Part shown: one piece after another, positions 46,399 through 58,200 of the stretch
How positions within the stretch are numbered: the stretch's first letter is position 1
How the letters are laid out: each line of letters starts with the position of its first letter
NCBI GenBank assembly: GCA_030737835.1
Contig: CM060853.1
Location: forward strand, 17,418,895-17,482,894
Source of the DNA: Acorus gramineus
Taxonomy: Eukaryota; Streptophyta; Magnoliopsida; Acorales; Acoraceae
Length of the DNA stretch: 64,000 bases
Direction of reading: 5' to 3'
Position numbers and translations under genes: made by a program
The notes under the pieces: generated by a model
The model's input: only the letters and a program-made list of their open reading frames with translations
The model's database searches: none
What the model was told of the DNA's origin: nothing

Positions 46399-46928
46399 TA
46401 ACATAAATAGTTCATCCAATCAAATTACATATAAGGCCCAACAAATTTCTTGGTTTTTTTACTTTTGAATAAAAAGTGAAAAGATAGTTTTGTGGATTAT
46501 TGAGTCTTGGACTGTCATCACATGTATTATGGTGACTGTATATTGAATTTTTTTTGTTAGAGAAAAATGAGTAAAAAAATGATGATACCATAGAAATTAA
46601 CTTTATTTTGTAGTTCCTAAACCCTAATGAGCTAATTTAGGTTTAAACACAAAACTCAACCCATACTGTAATGAGCAGTTTTCAAAATATGGAATCCAAA
46701 CCACTCCAATAGGATCTGGTTATCAATAAAACTGACTCCATTACCATCTCTATTAGAATCCCAATCCCACATCTGCACGGTTTAAAATCAACACAAAACC
46801 CACCCCGTGATTCTTCAAAATACAAGAAGCTTTTGTTATCAGTACAAAAAATAATATACTGAGAAGCCATCCCCACCAGAGGAGAGCAATGGTTTGTAAG
46901 GAACAGGTGTCAATGCTGCAATGGATTA

Positions 46929-47503
46929 TTTCTTGAAGGGTTATTTATTTTTCACCCCTCATAAAGCAAGCAAATTATTAAAAACCTATCCAAAACACAA
47001 TATTATTATAACCCTTTAAAATGTTAGTTAGCTTTGTAAAAATTCAACAGTTAATAAATTAAAAATGTTAGGGAATATTCTATCTCAATATATGTATATT
47101 GACTATTTAACTCTTCCATTAGTGAAAAAGTTTTTTAGGATCAATATGATAAAATATTGTATTTTAAGCCTACTAGTTTTTTTTTTTTTTTTTTTTTACC
47201 GAATGAAGCATTTTTTTTTAAGGTTTGTTTATGTCAAAAATGAATCTGTAGTACTCTAAGATATTTCAAGAGGTTGTAGAAGGGTATTTAAGACATTTTT
47301 TTATTAATAGGGAGGGTAAAATAGTCAATATACATATGTTGAGATAGAATATTCCCCTAACATTCTTAATTTGTTAAATGTTGGGTTTTTTTATGAAGCC
47401 TAATAACATTTTAAGAGGGTTTATAATAATATTGTATTTTAAAAGAGTTTTTAATAATTTACCTGTTTTAAGAGGGGTGGAAACTAAATAACCCTTTCTT
47501 GAA
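46929..47503. mobile_element. Mutator-type MITE with about 170-bp TIRs and 9-bp TSD (element B)
   Basis: Element 46938-47494 (557 bp) flanked by the perfect duplication TTTCTTGAA (46929-46937, 47495-47503). Both arms begin GGGTTATTTA and continue in parallel with CACCCCTC, AAATTATTAAAAAC, CAATATTATTATAA, AAAATGTTA, GAATATTCTATCTCAA and TATGTATATTGACTATTT. The single-stranded centre is T-rich (T-run 47180-47197). It has no coding capacity. It lies 140 bp past the stop codon of PAM16, so it may sit in or next to its 3' UTR. Confidence 0.92.
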
Positions 47504-47641
47504 ATATAAGAGGCAGTTCATGTAGAGATGGGTTGATTAGACATTCCAAAATACATCGTATTTGGCTGAGACTCACACTATAATTATACAGGAAACAATT
47601 AATTAACCAAGTTGAAAAGAAACTACCCTAACGCACGAACT

Positions 47642-50600
47642 CTAACTTGTTCCCTGTCCTTTATCTTTGTGGAGAGCTTCTAAACACTCCTTTGCTCTGT
47701 GAACCTTTGATTGAAGATAGAAGCTTCCACTCTTGGCATTCCTCTCGAACAATACATCATACCTCTGCAACAGCACAACGCAAAAGACTTTCAGTTCATC
47801 ATTTAAAAATGGTGATCAAAAGCTCTGAATTGGAATTTTGAGGGGCTTCCGAGAAATAGATCACAACTAAAAAAATGCAGTAATTTTGTATAAACCATTC
47901 CAAACACGCTCGATGATTGCATGTTTCTGCTGAACTTGTCAGAGCTTTTTATAGGTTTGTCATTTTCTTGCAAGAGAACCAGTTTACCCGAGCCCAGATG
48001 GACATCATTGGATTCGACAAAAATGTTGTCAAAATATTTATGTAATGCCATAGACCAATTTTGTTGAGGCTATTGCCTGACACAGGACCAAGATAACCAT
48101 CTTATATATTTCTGACTAAAATCAAAGCATCAGATGAGCTCAACATAAATAAGACACTAAGAAACACGTAAAACAGACCTGTGAAATCTCGTCCCAGGTT
48201 GACTTCTCAGTAACCCCCAAGATTTGTCTGGCTTCTTGTTCATTCATGACTTTGCTTCCTCTTCGAGCAGCATTTTGTATTGTTTCCTGAGCAACACCAT
48301 TTTTAGATGCATCTGCAAATATGAAAGGATCATGTGGGAATGAGTTTGCATTCAATAGAGTCAATGAAGTGGGGGTGCCAGTAGAAACAGTAAAAAAAAG
48401 TTAACCTGATAAAATTCAAATCAGTTCTTTCTTGCAGAACTAATAGTGTTGTGTTTCAACCATAAAAATGAAGCGCAGATACTCAGCTACCCACTGACAA
48501 ATTTAACCCAATATGGAATCTGGAAACCAAACTGGTGTTCATAGGCAGGGGAATGATTAATGATCAGAATAGCTAAAATAACATAAAATCTTCTTACACA
48601 AAGGAAAAATAAAGGAATGGAATATTTGTTCATTGAAGCATACTGTCTCAATGTATCTGAAAATGTGATCTCTGCATACTATTAATCCAATACTATTAAT
48701 TTGAAGTTCACCGTATGGATATCAATAAAAAAATTCAACTTAGGATATCAGGTAAACAGCAATTACGACATATTTTTATATACACAGCTATGCAACAGTA
48801 ACCCACGTGTGATACAAGTCCAATGGTCACTACATGCCTCCCAGAGGACCCAGGCAAATGCGAGTATGTAGGCCAAGTATCGACATTTAAGTGTGTGGAT
48901 AAGTGAAAGAGAGGGGGGTCATCTTGAGTCTTATTAGTTTCTACCTTGTATCCCTTAAAAATCAAGCACGGTCCATGATAGAGTGTGTGTGTGGTCGTGA
49001 GATCTGAATCTATCATATGTCTGGCCTAAGGATAGATAGACCCAGAACCTTGGAAAAAGAAGCTGCAGTGTGTTCTTCAAGACATAAACCAATACATAAT
49101 TAAACCTCTTCCAGGCTTTATATGTACAAATCAGTCCCTGGATACCAAAGAATAAAAGATCCCTCAGAACAGAAGACAAAGCACACAAATGAAGACCTGC
49201 TTTTTCATTCCACCGTTTACATTCCAATTGCACTTACATTTTAAGCCCCAGTATGCAAAATAGCTTCCCAAAGCAATGATGTCCTAGATATCCCACAGTA
49301 GCTACTCCAAAAAATATTTATTCCAAAAACAAAAACTTATAATATTTCTTTCGCAAAGATTCAGAAGGTAAAAGATAAAGAATTTCAGATTCATTTCATC
49401 ACCTTCATAAAGTTTCTAATAGCATGAAAAAACAAATAAATAATGAGCATTAAAAGCAAAGAAATTACATTACATTGTCACCATGAGTCAATACATATAA
49501 GGACAAAGATAAGCAAAAGATATTTGGCAAAATGTTAAGAGATGAAAAGTCATAGGTAAAAAGAAGAGCAAAAATATAACACATACTCTGCAGTGCTTTA
49601 CGATATGCTTGAGCTACTGCCCTGACCAATATTCCAGAGCCCATAACTATCAAGTTGGCAAGAATCTTTGCTGCCTGTACGCATTAAAATGAAAAGGTAA
49701 AAAGACATATTCAGCAAAATCAGAAGATCTAAAAATTATATTTTAGTTACACATATGAAAAACAGTACCAACATAATGCAGCATGTCAATGACTTCACAG
49801 TAAAAAGCAAAACAGAGACATCGATCAACTCAAGGATAAAACCAAAACGGTTCAAGACAGAAGTACAAAACCATATGTCCTCAAACAGACTAGAAACAGG
49901 TCAGACCAAATCAACACAAACAAAGCTCCATAATCTCAACACAATTTGAAATAAATGAGAACAATCTGACTTGAGATTAAAACAAAAATTGATAAAACCA
50001 AAAAGGCTCAAGACAGAAGTACAAAACCATATGTCCTCAAACAAACTAGAAAAAAGGAAGACCAAATCAACACAAACAAAGCTCCGTAAAGGGAAAGAAA
50101 TGTGTCTTAAAGGATAAAAACTTCTCAACACAATGTGAAAAAGATGAGAACAATTTGACTTGACATTTAAATAAAAAATGGTAATAGAATAGACTTTGAG
50201 ATTGACATGACACTGACAAGAGAATTGACATATTAACAAGAAGATGGAAAAGAAATCTACGTTGATTGACGACTTTCTCACGGAAATGGTAAGCTTGGAA
50301 TTGAAGTTCAGAATGATCATTGAGTACCTAAGACATTGAGCTATACATTATACATAAAGCATATTTCATTGACACTGTCTTTTTAAGCAGTCAGTGATCA
50401 GATTTCAACCAGACAGCTCATAATGAAACTCTATCTTGAATCTAGCTATTCCAATTTATAGAAAAAAACTACCATTCATCCATTTTAGTAGCTTTTTTAA
50501 TCAATAAAAATCTGATATTATATCATAGATTCATAGGTGGTTAACACTTGGTCTTCTGGAACAGTCAACAATGGGAAAAAGGGCACTGCTGGTGGCTTGA

Positions 50601-53348
50601 AGGCAATTTAAAAATATGCCAGCATACCATACCAAGAGACACATCTGGCCATCCATATGCTTTACCAAAAGTTGTTTAAACACCAACCACCATGCCTCTT
50701 AACAAATAGGAGCTCCTCCATCCGTCCTTTTAACAATATCATCATCCGCATGACGGGTTCCGGAGATAGACAGATTGCATGTGTTTTGCAGGATGGAGGA
50801 GATAGTCAGCTGACCACCTCTTCACTTCGTGTCATCTAATTTGTAGGGTCTGGAATTGGTTGCGGTTGGCTTTTGAGGACCTTGAGGGGATGTGGGAGGC
50901 AGGGAAGAAGCTAAGAAGAGACGGAGATCAGTCCATTCGGGCGAAGGTATCACAAGTTTATGTGCCTACGGTGGTGCGGTCGATATGGTTGACTAGAAAT
51001 CACAGGATTTTCAGAGGTCAGACACAGGAGAACACATGGGAGATGTGGTTAACTTCATGCAGGAATGGGGAAGATTTTACGTGGGGGCAAATTATGTTCG
51101 CTTCTTGGTGGGAGCGGTGGTGATTTGTATGGTGGACTCCGGTAGAAACCTTTTTTACTAGGGGTCCGCTTCTGTTCATACTTTGTTTTTGTTGTTTTTT
51201 CATTGCCCTTTCTTTGATTTGCTTGTAGTTTTTTTGGGCTTTCGCCTTTATTAATATAATGGTGCTTGCCTACCATTTAAATCATTAAATAAAAAAATAT
51301 CATCATCAACATTGCCAGTTCTCCAATAGTTTTGGGTTTAGCTTTACGAAGTTCACCAAAGTTTGGGTAGTCATTTGGATTTGGACAAGAGGTATTTGAG
51401 AGGGAGACAACGGAAAATGGATTAGGGCTTTCGAGAGCTACCATTGTAGCAGTCAGATAAAGTCATCTAGCAGAAGAAGAGACCTGAACTACTTAGATGT
51501 GGAAACTGGCTAATGAAGAATAGAAAAAGCTAGAAGAAGAGTCGTCAACAATCATCTCCAAATTTAACATATATACTTGTTTCCCGGGTGGGCGGGGGAA
51601 TGATACAAGCTTCTCAATTCTCTTCATTTGGTCTAACTATTTAAGTTTATTTCCTTCTTGACTATTCTACCAGCACAATTCTCGTACTAGCATCACACTC
51701 AACACTCTCTCTCTCTCTCTCACTTAAGGGGATAAAAAAAGAATTCACCAAAGTACTACTCCATGTAACTAGCTAACATATGCACTTTTGTTCATCATCC
51801 ACCATTTCTCCACTCTATATCGTTCAGTTGTATTAATAATGAAAAAGAAAACATACTTGTTTTCCATATGTTACTTGTCGTTGGCAAATTCCTGATTTAA
51901 CAAGGTTTATAATAAGGCCAACAACTTAAAAGGCTGCCGGACTCAAGCCTGAGGACGCTTGAGGATCCATTTAAGGAGGAGATAATTAAAACCGCCATCT
52001 TTGGTGCCGGGGGGGGTGGGGGGGGGAAGCCTTTTCTTTTCTCAAAAAAGGAAAAAAAAGAAGAAGAAGACCAGCAATATGGATAAACGGATTTGTAGAT
52101 AAATGGATGAGTGAGGGTGGCCATAAAGTAGAGGCGCCAAGAATAATTGTTATATAGGGGTGTTAAAGGGATGCCATAAAAAATAATTAAATTGGAGATT
52201 TGTTGACCTTATTAAGTAGAGAAGTTTTAAAACAAACGGGATAACCACAGGCCCAGATCCTGAATGTGTGTAAGTCATGATTGACAAAAAAAAAAAAAAA
52301 TTTGTGCACGCATAAGATGCAAGAAAAAAAACCTAAGACTTTCAGTATTGACACACAATTTTTTCATTTCACATCTTTGTCATGACCCAACTATCAATCT
52401 TACACATAAAACACACAAACTCCCAACAAACATGCAGTAAATAGAGTTAAAGGCTTCCCCATACTAAGTTACAATGAAGAAATGGAAATGACAAAATTCA
52501 TTACTAGAGCCAGAGAAAGAAGACGAAGAAAAAAATGATCGAGACATCCTATATTTTTTCCATTCTACTATTTTGGTGGTCTGCAAATCTTTTCAGTGTA
52601 AACTCAAACACTTAAACCCAAACGTCAAAGAGTTCGCCTCGTCCCAACTAAAAATTTAAAATGCCTACAGTCAAAATGTAAATTGAACTTGGAGAACACA
52701 TTCGCCAAAGAGTTTAAATATTATAGTCCCCAAAATGATATGGTCCAGCAATATCCAACTATCTAAAATATAAGGTAACCTAAAAACTAGTGTAGCTTAA
52801 TTCAGAATCTTTCATTACGGAACCATGGCAGTGGCAATGCGGAATGAAATACGCTGAAAGCACATGCCCCTTCCGCAAAAATATCAACTGTGAAATTCAA
52901 TAATCAAATTTTCAGAACTGATTGGAAATCAAAACCACCGCAGAAACCAGATTCATCAGTGACAACATAAAGATTACATTTTTGTATAGCTCGTGAACAC
53001 AGATATTCTAACACAGAGGGAAATTAAAAACAAAAATTAAAACAGAGATGAATATTTAGACGGACGCAATCGTCCAACGCAAGCAAATATATCCAAGATC
53101 GGATCTTTATCAACAAAAGGGGAACAAAAAGAAGGAACTCTGACCAACATAAACCCTAAATGAAACAGAAGTCCGCATTCAATAATCCCAACCCTAACTA
53201 CATGAAAACCCAGTCATCTCAACAGGAAAACAAAAGAGAGAGAGAAAGAAAGCATGATTGAAACACAAAATTTTTACAAAGGAGGTTCCAAATTAACAAT
53301 AATCAACATAATTCAAAAAAAAAAAAAAAATCAACAAGTACATACCAT
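47642..53348 (-). CDS. PAM16: Mitochondrial import motor subunit PAM16/TIM16
   Basis: Four coding exons: 53348-53346 (only the ATG), 49674-49587, 48312-48179, 47764-47642; 115 aa, matching the usual plant length. PAM16 is a J-like protein of the inner-membrane presequence translocase motor. It pairs with the J-protein PAM18 and restrains its stimulation of mtHsp70; the Arabidopsis homologue (MUSE5/TXR1) affects immunity and thaxtomin response. The N-terminus AAKILANLIVMGSGILVRAV is the hydrophobic membrane-associated part. It is followed by RKALQNASKNGVAQETIQNA and the J-like helix EQEARQILGVTEKSTWDEIS, then QRYDVLFERNAKSGSFYLQS. It lacks the HPD motif, as expected for PAM16. Exon 1 ends exactly after ATG at a GTATGT donor; this is needed to supply a start, and M-AAKILANL fits the family. 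Intron 1 (3.7 kb) carries a LINE insertion and a tandem duplication. Confidence 0.93.
49841..50190. repeat. Tandem duplication of about 156 bp in PAM16 intron 1
   Basis: Unit 1 starts at 49841 (ACCAAAACGGTTCAAGACAG), unit 2 at 49997 (ACCAAAAAGGCTCAAGACAG). Both contain AGTACAAAACCATATGTCC, AAATCAACACAAACAAAGCT and, later, TCAACACAATTTGA / TCAACACAATGTGA. Unit 2 carries an extra stretch of about 40 bp after the AAAGCTCC shared by both. It is older than the WDR44-intron duplication, judging by the many differences. Confidence 0.75.
50735..51307 (+). mobile_element. 5'-truncated LINE with 12-bp TSD in PAM16 intron 1
   Basis: Element 50747-51295 flanked by the perfect 12-bp duplication AATATCATCATC (50735-50746, 51296-51307) and ending in an A-rich tail (AAATAAAAAA). 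A plus frame upstream of the tail reads WNWLRLAFEDLEGMWEAGKK, then VVRSIWLTRNHRIFRGQTQE and WGQIMFASWWERW before a stop. This is the zf-RVT/terminal region of plant L1 LINEs (compare IW..RN.RIF). Only the last part of the element was copied, which is typical of target-primed reverse transcription. It lies antisense to PAM16. Confidence 0.85.
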
Positions 53349-54089
53349 CTCGCAAAGTATAGGAGCGGATGCGATATGGGTGATCGATCAATCTTCAATG
53401 ACTATATAAAATAAAAAAATCCAATCTTTGAAGGCTGATAAAAGCGAAGGACGAGAGAGGGCCGACGGCGGCTGACGCGAAAAAGACGGGGATGCGAAGA
53501 CGAGAAATGGAAGGGATGGTGTTGGTCTGCTGCTTATGCGGAGCTATGTTTCTTTTGTTAAACCGAATTTAAGACTGGTTTCTCACGTGTGAAACTTACT
53601 GGCCAATTAATGTACTCCAACGTATAAATGTTTTATATTTTTTATAAATATATGTATGCAATTTATTGAAATATGTATTTTAGTTTTTATAAAAATATGT
53701 ATATTATTAGATGTGGTATACTATTTTTTAAAGATTTAAAACATATCTAGAGTAAAATTATAACTAGAAATAGGATTGTATGTAACATTATATTTATTAG
53801 ATATGTGACGGGCTTATTTATGAGAAAATGTACACAAAGTGCATTCCAAGACATATACGACACTTTTTTTTATTTATGAAAATGCATATATTAGTAGATG
53901 ATATATGATTTTTAAAAAATAAAATATATATTTAAATGAATTAAATGTTATAATTTATAAACAATCTGAAGAAAAAAAATTAATTAACGAGATATATCTT
54001 CGTTAAGTGAGTAGAGAGAGACAACTAGGAATATAAGATTGCATTTAAAAATGACCGAATGTAACATATTGAAAAAAAAACAACTCAAT
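53349..54089. repeat. PAM16 promoter region, then copies of the dispersed AT-rich family
   Basis: 53349-53540 is the GC-richer leader and promoter of PAM16. 53610-53800 and 53830-54070 hold copies of the dispersed family: the reverse-oriented core (TATTATTAGATGTGGTATA at about 53702; TATTAGTAGATGATATATG at about 53890), a GTAACATTATA end at about 53780, and an AAGATTGCATTTAAAAATGA end near 54030. Confidence 0.45.
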
Positions 54090-54099
54090 CCATTTTACG

Positions 54100-55905
54100 G
54101 CATCATTTACAATCTCACGTTCGTTGCTCATTTATCATCATTGTAATGAGATATATATACAACCGTGTTTCTTGTGTGCCACAAGCCCCAAAGACCCACT
54201 GGCACAATTAGTCTCAAGACCTTCGAATGGACATTCTTATCTCTGTTGGAAGTTAGGGACCGGGTAACCCTCCAAAACTCCTCCCACGATGGCCAAATCA
54301 AAGGTGCCTCATAAAGTGAACCAAGTTTCAGCCATAACCATTTCACCGCCGAGCAATCTTGAAACAGATGATCAATAGTCTCCTCTCCCTCGAAGCAAAA
54401 CACATAGGAAGTGGAGATACCGAATTGCCATTTTGAGCTATACACCTTTGTGAGAACCCGGCGATGACAAACCAGCCACAAGAACACTTTCACCTTTAGC
54501 GGAGGTCAACGACCACCATATAAACCTTTGAACACTTTTCAGATTATGAGGAGCAAGCCACCGCCACCAATCATAACAGTGTAGCCACTTTGAACACTCT
54601 TAACAGTGTAGCCACAACGAATATTGATACCCAAACTACGGCATCGTGCCCCTCTGTGGAAAGTGGGAGCCCCTACAATGCACTGGATAGCTCCACAGCA
54701 TGCACAGCCTCCACCAGCAAGGCGAAGCCTCAATAGAATCCGCCACACTCCCACCCGCTCATTTGACTCCCACAACACCGCGGCCCTCCTATCAGGGTAG
54801 ATGCTGAGCTGAAAGATGAGAGGGAATCGGGTCCTCAAGGCCATCTCCCCACACCAAATGTCAGACCAAAACACAATTACATTACCATCACCTGCCAGCC
54901 ACTTGCATGCTTGGACCAAAAGTTCTATGCCTTTGAACCAACCCAAACAAATCGCCGAAGAACGCTAGGATATCCACGAAAGGCGAGAGTCCGCGGCCAG
55001 GAAATACCGCTCTTTGAAAATGTGAACCCACAACAACTCAGGCTGAGCCATCCATTGCCACACCCATTTGGACAGAAGAGCAAGACTCATCTCTGCCAAC
55101 TTCCTCACCCTGAGCCCATCTTCGATTTTGGAAGGCACACAAGATCCCATTTGACTAAACACGGCTTTTCTAACCTCCCTATTGGCCCTGCACCACACAA
55201 AAGGACCCTGAATGGACTCGAGCCGCATCGCAATACCCACATGCATGCAAAAATTGGACAGAAAAAAGATGGGAAGGCTTGAGAGAACCGCTTGGAACAG
55301 CGTAAGGAGACCCCTGAAGCTAAGGAACCTCCCCTTCCATCCATCTAATCAGTGTTCCACACGATCTATCAGCGGAGACCAGTTGCAAACCTTTAATTGA
55401 TTGCGAACCAACAGCAAGCCAAGATGACAAATTGATAATTGTTGCACTGCACGACCCAGGATGACTACCAAGTTGTGTGCCTTTGAATCATATACATTGA
55501 TCGGAACCAGCATGCTTTTTGCAAAGTTGATACAAAGCTAGGACAAAAGCTCAAAACACTGCAAAATGAAGCGAAAACCTTTGAGGGAATCCCTCTCCGT
55601 AGCGCTGACAATCACATCATCGTTTGCATATTGGATGATGGGTAACTTGGTCTCCAAAGGAGACACAACAAGACCTGTCACCCAACCTTCCTCGTCTACC
55701 ACGAGACATTCTATAAAGCACGTTGGCCACAATCTTGAAGAGAATTGGAGATAGCGGGTCTCTCTGCCGCAACCCACAATTGATAGGAAAGAAACTGTGT
55801 GACGCCATTAACAATCACTGACGCACATGCAGACCCTATGTATTGGGAAATCATCCGCACCCAAGACAAATGTTTCGGTAATGCATCGCGGACCCTCCCT
55901 AGTCC
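54100..55905 (-). mobile_element. Degenerate L1-type LINE (reverse transcriptase and zf-RVT parts)
   Basis: Read on the minus strand from right to left, broken frames give an ordered L1 polyprotein. RT palm GLRQRDPLSPILFKIVANVL lies at about 55760; a catalytic-like IQYANDDVIVS (normal FADDT/YADDT) at about 55630; LALLSKWVWQWMAQPELLWV at about 55080; GDGNVIVFWSDIWCGEMALR at about 54860; and zf-RVT KVFLWLVCHRRVLTKVYSSK near 54480 with CFEGEETIDHLFQDCSAVKW. Frameshifts and stops separate these blocks, so it is dead. The 5' part (endonuclease, early RT) is missing. Described as a genomic relic only. Confidence 0.85.
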
Positions 55906-57779
55906 CTTGAATACTTAACAAGACAAATATTTTAGAGTGCTGATACATGCAGTCCATTTTACAACCCCATACGCTATGATAACATAGTATATACTGTACT
56001 ATATAGTGTATACTATACTATCATAGTATATACTGCAGTCCATTTTTTTTATTTTTTAACCATGAAAAAAAATACACTAATGTATCTCAGGATATACTTC
56101 ATTTCATATAATAGCATGCACTTCAAATAGTAAGTGTATAATTTTATATATAAAAAAAATAGAATGGACTACAATCAAAACTGTAAATGGGATTACATGT
56201 ATCTTTTTTTCAATATTTTAATAAAACATTGCAACCTAATTAAGAACTAATGATTTGCAAAATGCAAAAAATCATGTTTCCTCTCATGTTAGTTAATACA
56301 GGTTCGGACATTTTTGAGAGGTGATGCGGTAACTATTTGTAACTGATTTCTTTCACAGTTTATGTCGAATAAAACCATACAAAAGGGTGCATTAAATCAA
56401 CCATGATGGATGACATCACATGAAAAAAAATCATTAATATTACTATGCAGTCCATCTGACGGTCTACGGGAGACATCCAATGAGATATATATAGCAGGGA
56501 ATATACATCATTTTTTACTGTTCATAATGTTATTCCAAATCTGACAATTAAAAAATTAAATCTCAAATAAAGACAAAAACTTCTAGGTTAGGGACAAAAG
56601 CTAGTAAAAATTTAAAGATTCTGAGATATTATTATTATTATTATTGATTTCATCATCAAATTACCTTTTTTTTTTTATTGTTTGAGGTCACTGTCTCAGC
56701 TAGATCAATCAGAGTTATCGTCAGATTTCCAATCATAGGCGGAGGACAGTATAGCCTGCCCCAGATTTTAATATATATATATATATATTACACATAAGCT
56801 GTAATTTAATAATAAGTCTACTCTCATTTTAAAATCCTATTCAACCGTAACATTGTCTGTCAGCTCAGCCGGCCCTGTGATTGAGAAAAACAAAAAGAAG
56901 AAAAGGGATCCCAAACGTGCTCGTAAGAGAAGCTAGCCCCTTAATTTTTTTTTCTATTTATATTATTAATGAAAAAATTAAATATTTTTAAAAATTTAAT
57001 TTTCAGTTTTTAAAAAACTAACCATAATAAAAATGAACGAGCAAAACTAACAAATAGAGAGAAAATATAGATGAATTTTTAAAAATTAAATAAACTAATT
57101 AAAAAATAAAACAAAAAAATCCAAATGAAAAAAAGGAACAAAATAAATAAATAAAATGTGTCCCAGCACTGTTTTGTTCTTTATATATAAATATTCGTTA
57201 AATAAAATCTAGCAAATGGATTTTACCTAATAAAACATAAAATCCTAATTAAGTAGGGATAAAAAACAGAAAATAAGAAAGAAGATAAAAACAAATAAAA
57301 AAAATTAACAAACAAACCAACAATAAATAAAATCTAAAAGGAACATGTGATTGAATTTCTTCTTTACAAATCATGTTGTTAGGATTATCTGCTTGTTTTT
57401 TTATAAACTAGTATGCTTTTACTGTGGAGTTATCACATCACCACATTGAAAGTCAGATTGTTACGAATGCATGTGATTTAAAAAAAAATTATTTCACTTC
57501 ATGTATTTATAATCACATGATTAGTTAAACAAGATACAAGTATAATATATAAAAACAAGTAAAAGATCCCCCCCCCAGTAGCTTATGCTCAGGGCGGCCC
57601 TGCCTCAAACCTCACTTTCACTCAATCAATCTCTCATCTCTAGCAGGCAAAAAATATATCTGGCCCATTACCGATCACTTTCATTCTATGCATTGCTTAT
57701 GATGATTCATTCTTTATTATTAATTACTTTATATTTTTGTTTTTAATGCAATACATTCTATGCAGACTATATATATATG
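55906..57779. other. AT-rich spacer; palindromic TA repeat near its left end
   Basis: 55975-56035 has an imperfect palindromic array of ATAGTATATACTG words. 55935-56210 resembles the dispersed family ends (GTCCATTTTACAACC, ACTGTAAATGGGATTACATG). From 56240 to 57779 nothing coding was recognised; there are short microsatellites (ATT near 56630, AT near 56773). Confidence 0.4.
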
Positions 57780-57902
57780 CAGGCCCGGCCCTGGGTGTAG
57801 GCCCAGTAGGCAGGTGCCTAGGGCCCCACCCAGGGAAGGGCTCCCAAATCATTCTACTCCATTAATACCATGCATAACCTGTTTTATCATTTATGGGCCT
57901 CC

Positions 57903-58021
57903 CTACGAATGAAGAATCTGCAAATATATAAGCCCACTACGAATGATGAATCTGTAAATATATAAGCTCACTACGAATGATGAATCTGCAAATATATAAG
58001 CCCACTACGAATGATGAATCT
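57903..58021. repeat. 34-bp minisatellite inside the hAT element
   Basis: About 3.5 units starting at 57903, 57937, 57971 and 58005, each beginning CTACGAATGA(A/T)GAATCTG and continuing with CAAATATATAAGCCCA. The period is exactly 34 bp and differences between units are single bases. Confidence 0.9.
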
Positions 58022-58163
58022 TGTTATTTTAACTCATCCAAGGTTCCAAATGGCAATAAAAATTGCAATCAATCCCACCCATGCATAATTAAAATTTTAA
58101 AATATCTTTTTAGAATGTCAATAATCACACTCTTAAATTAGCCTAACTTTTAATTTTTCTCCT

Positions 58164-58166
<3 letters not shown>

Positions 58167-58194
<28 letters not shown>
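58167..58194. repeat. (TC)n microsatellite
   Basis: About 14 uninterrupted TC units inside the hAT element, followed by imperfect CT-rich sequence to about 58240. Confidence 0.85.
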
Positions 58195-58200
<6 letters not shown>

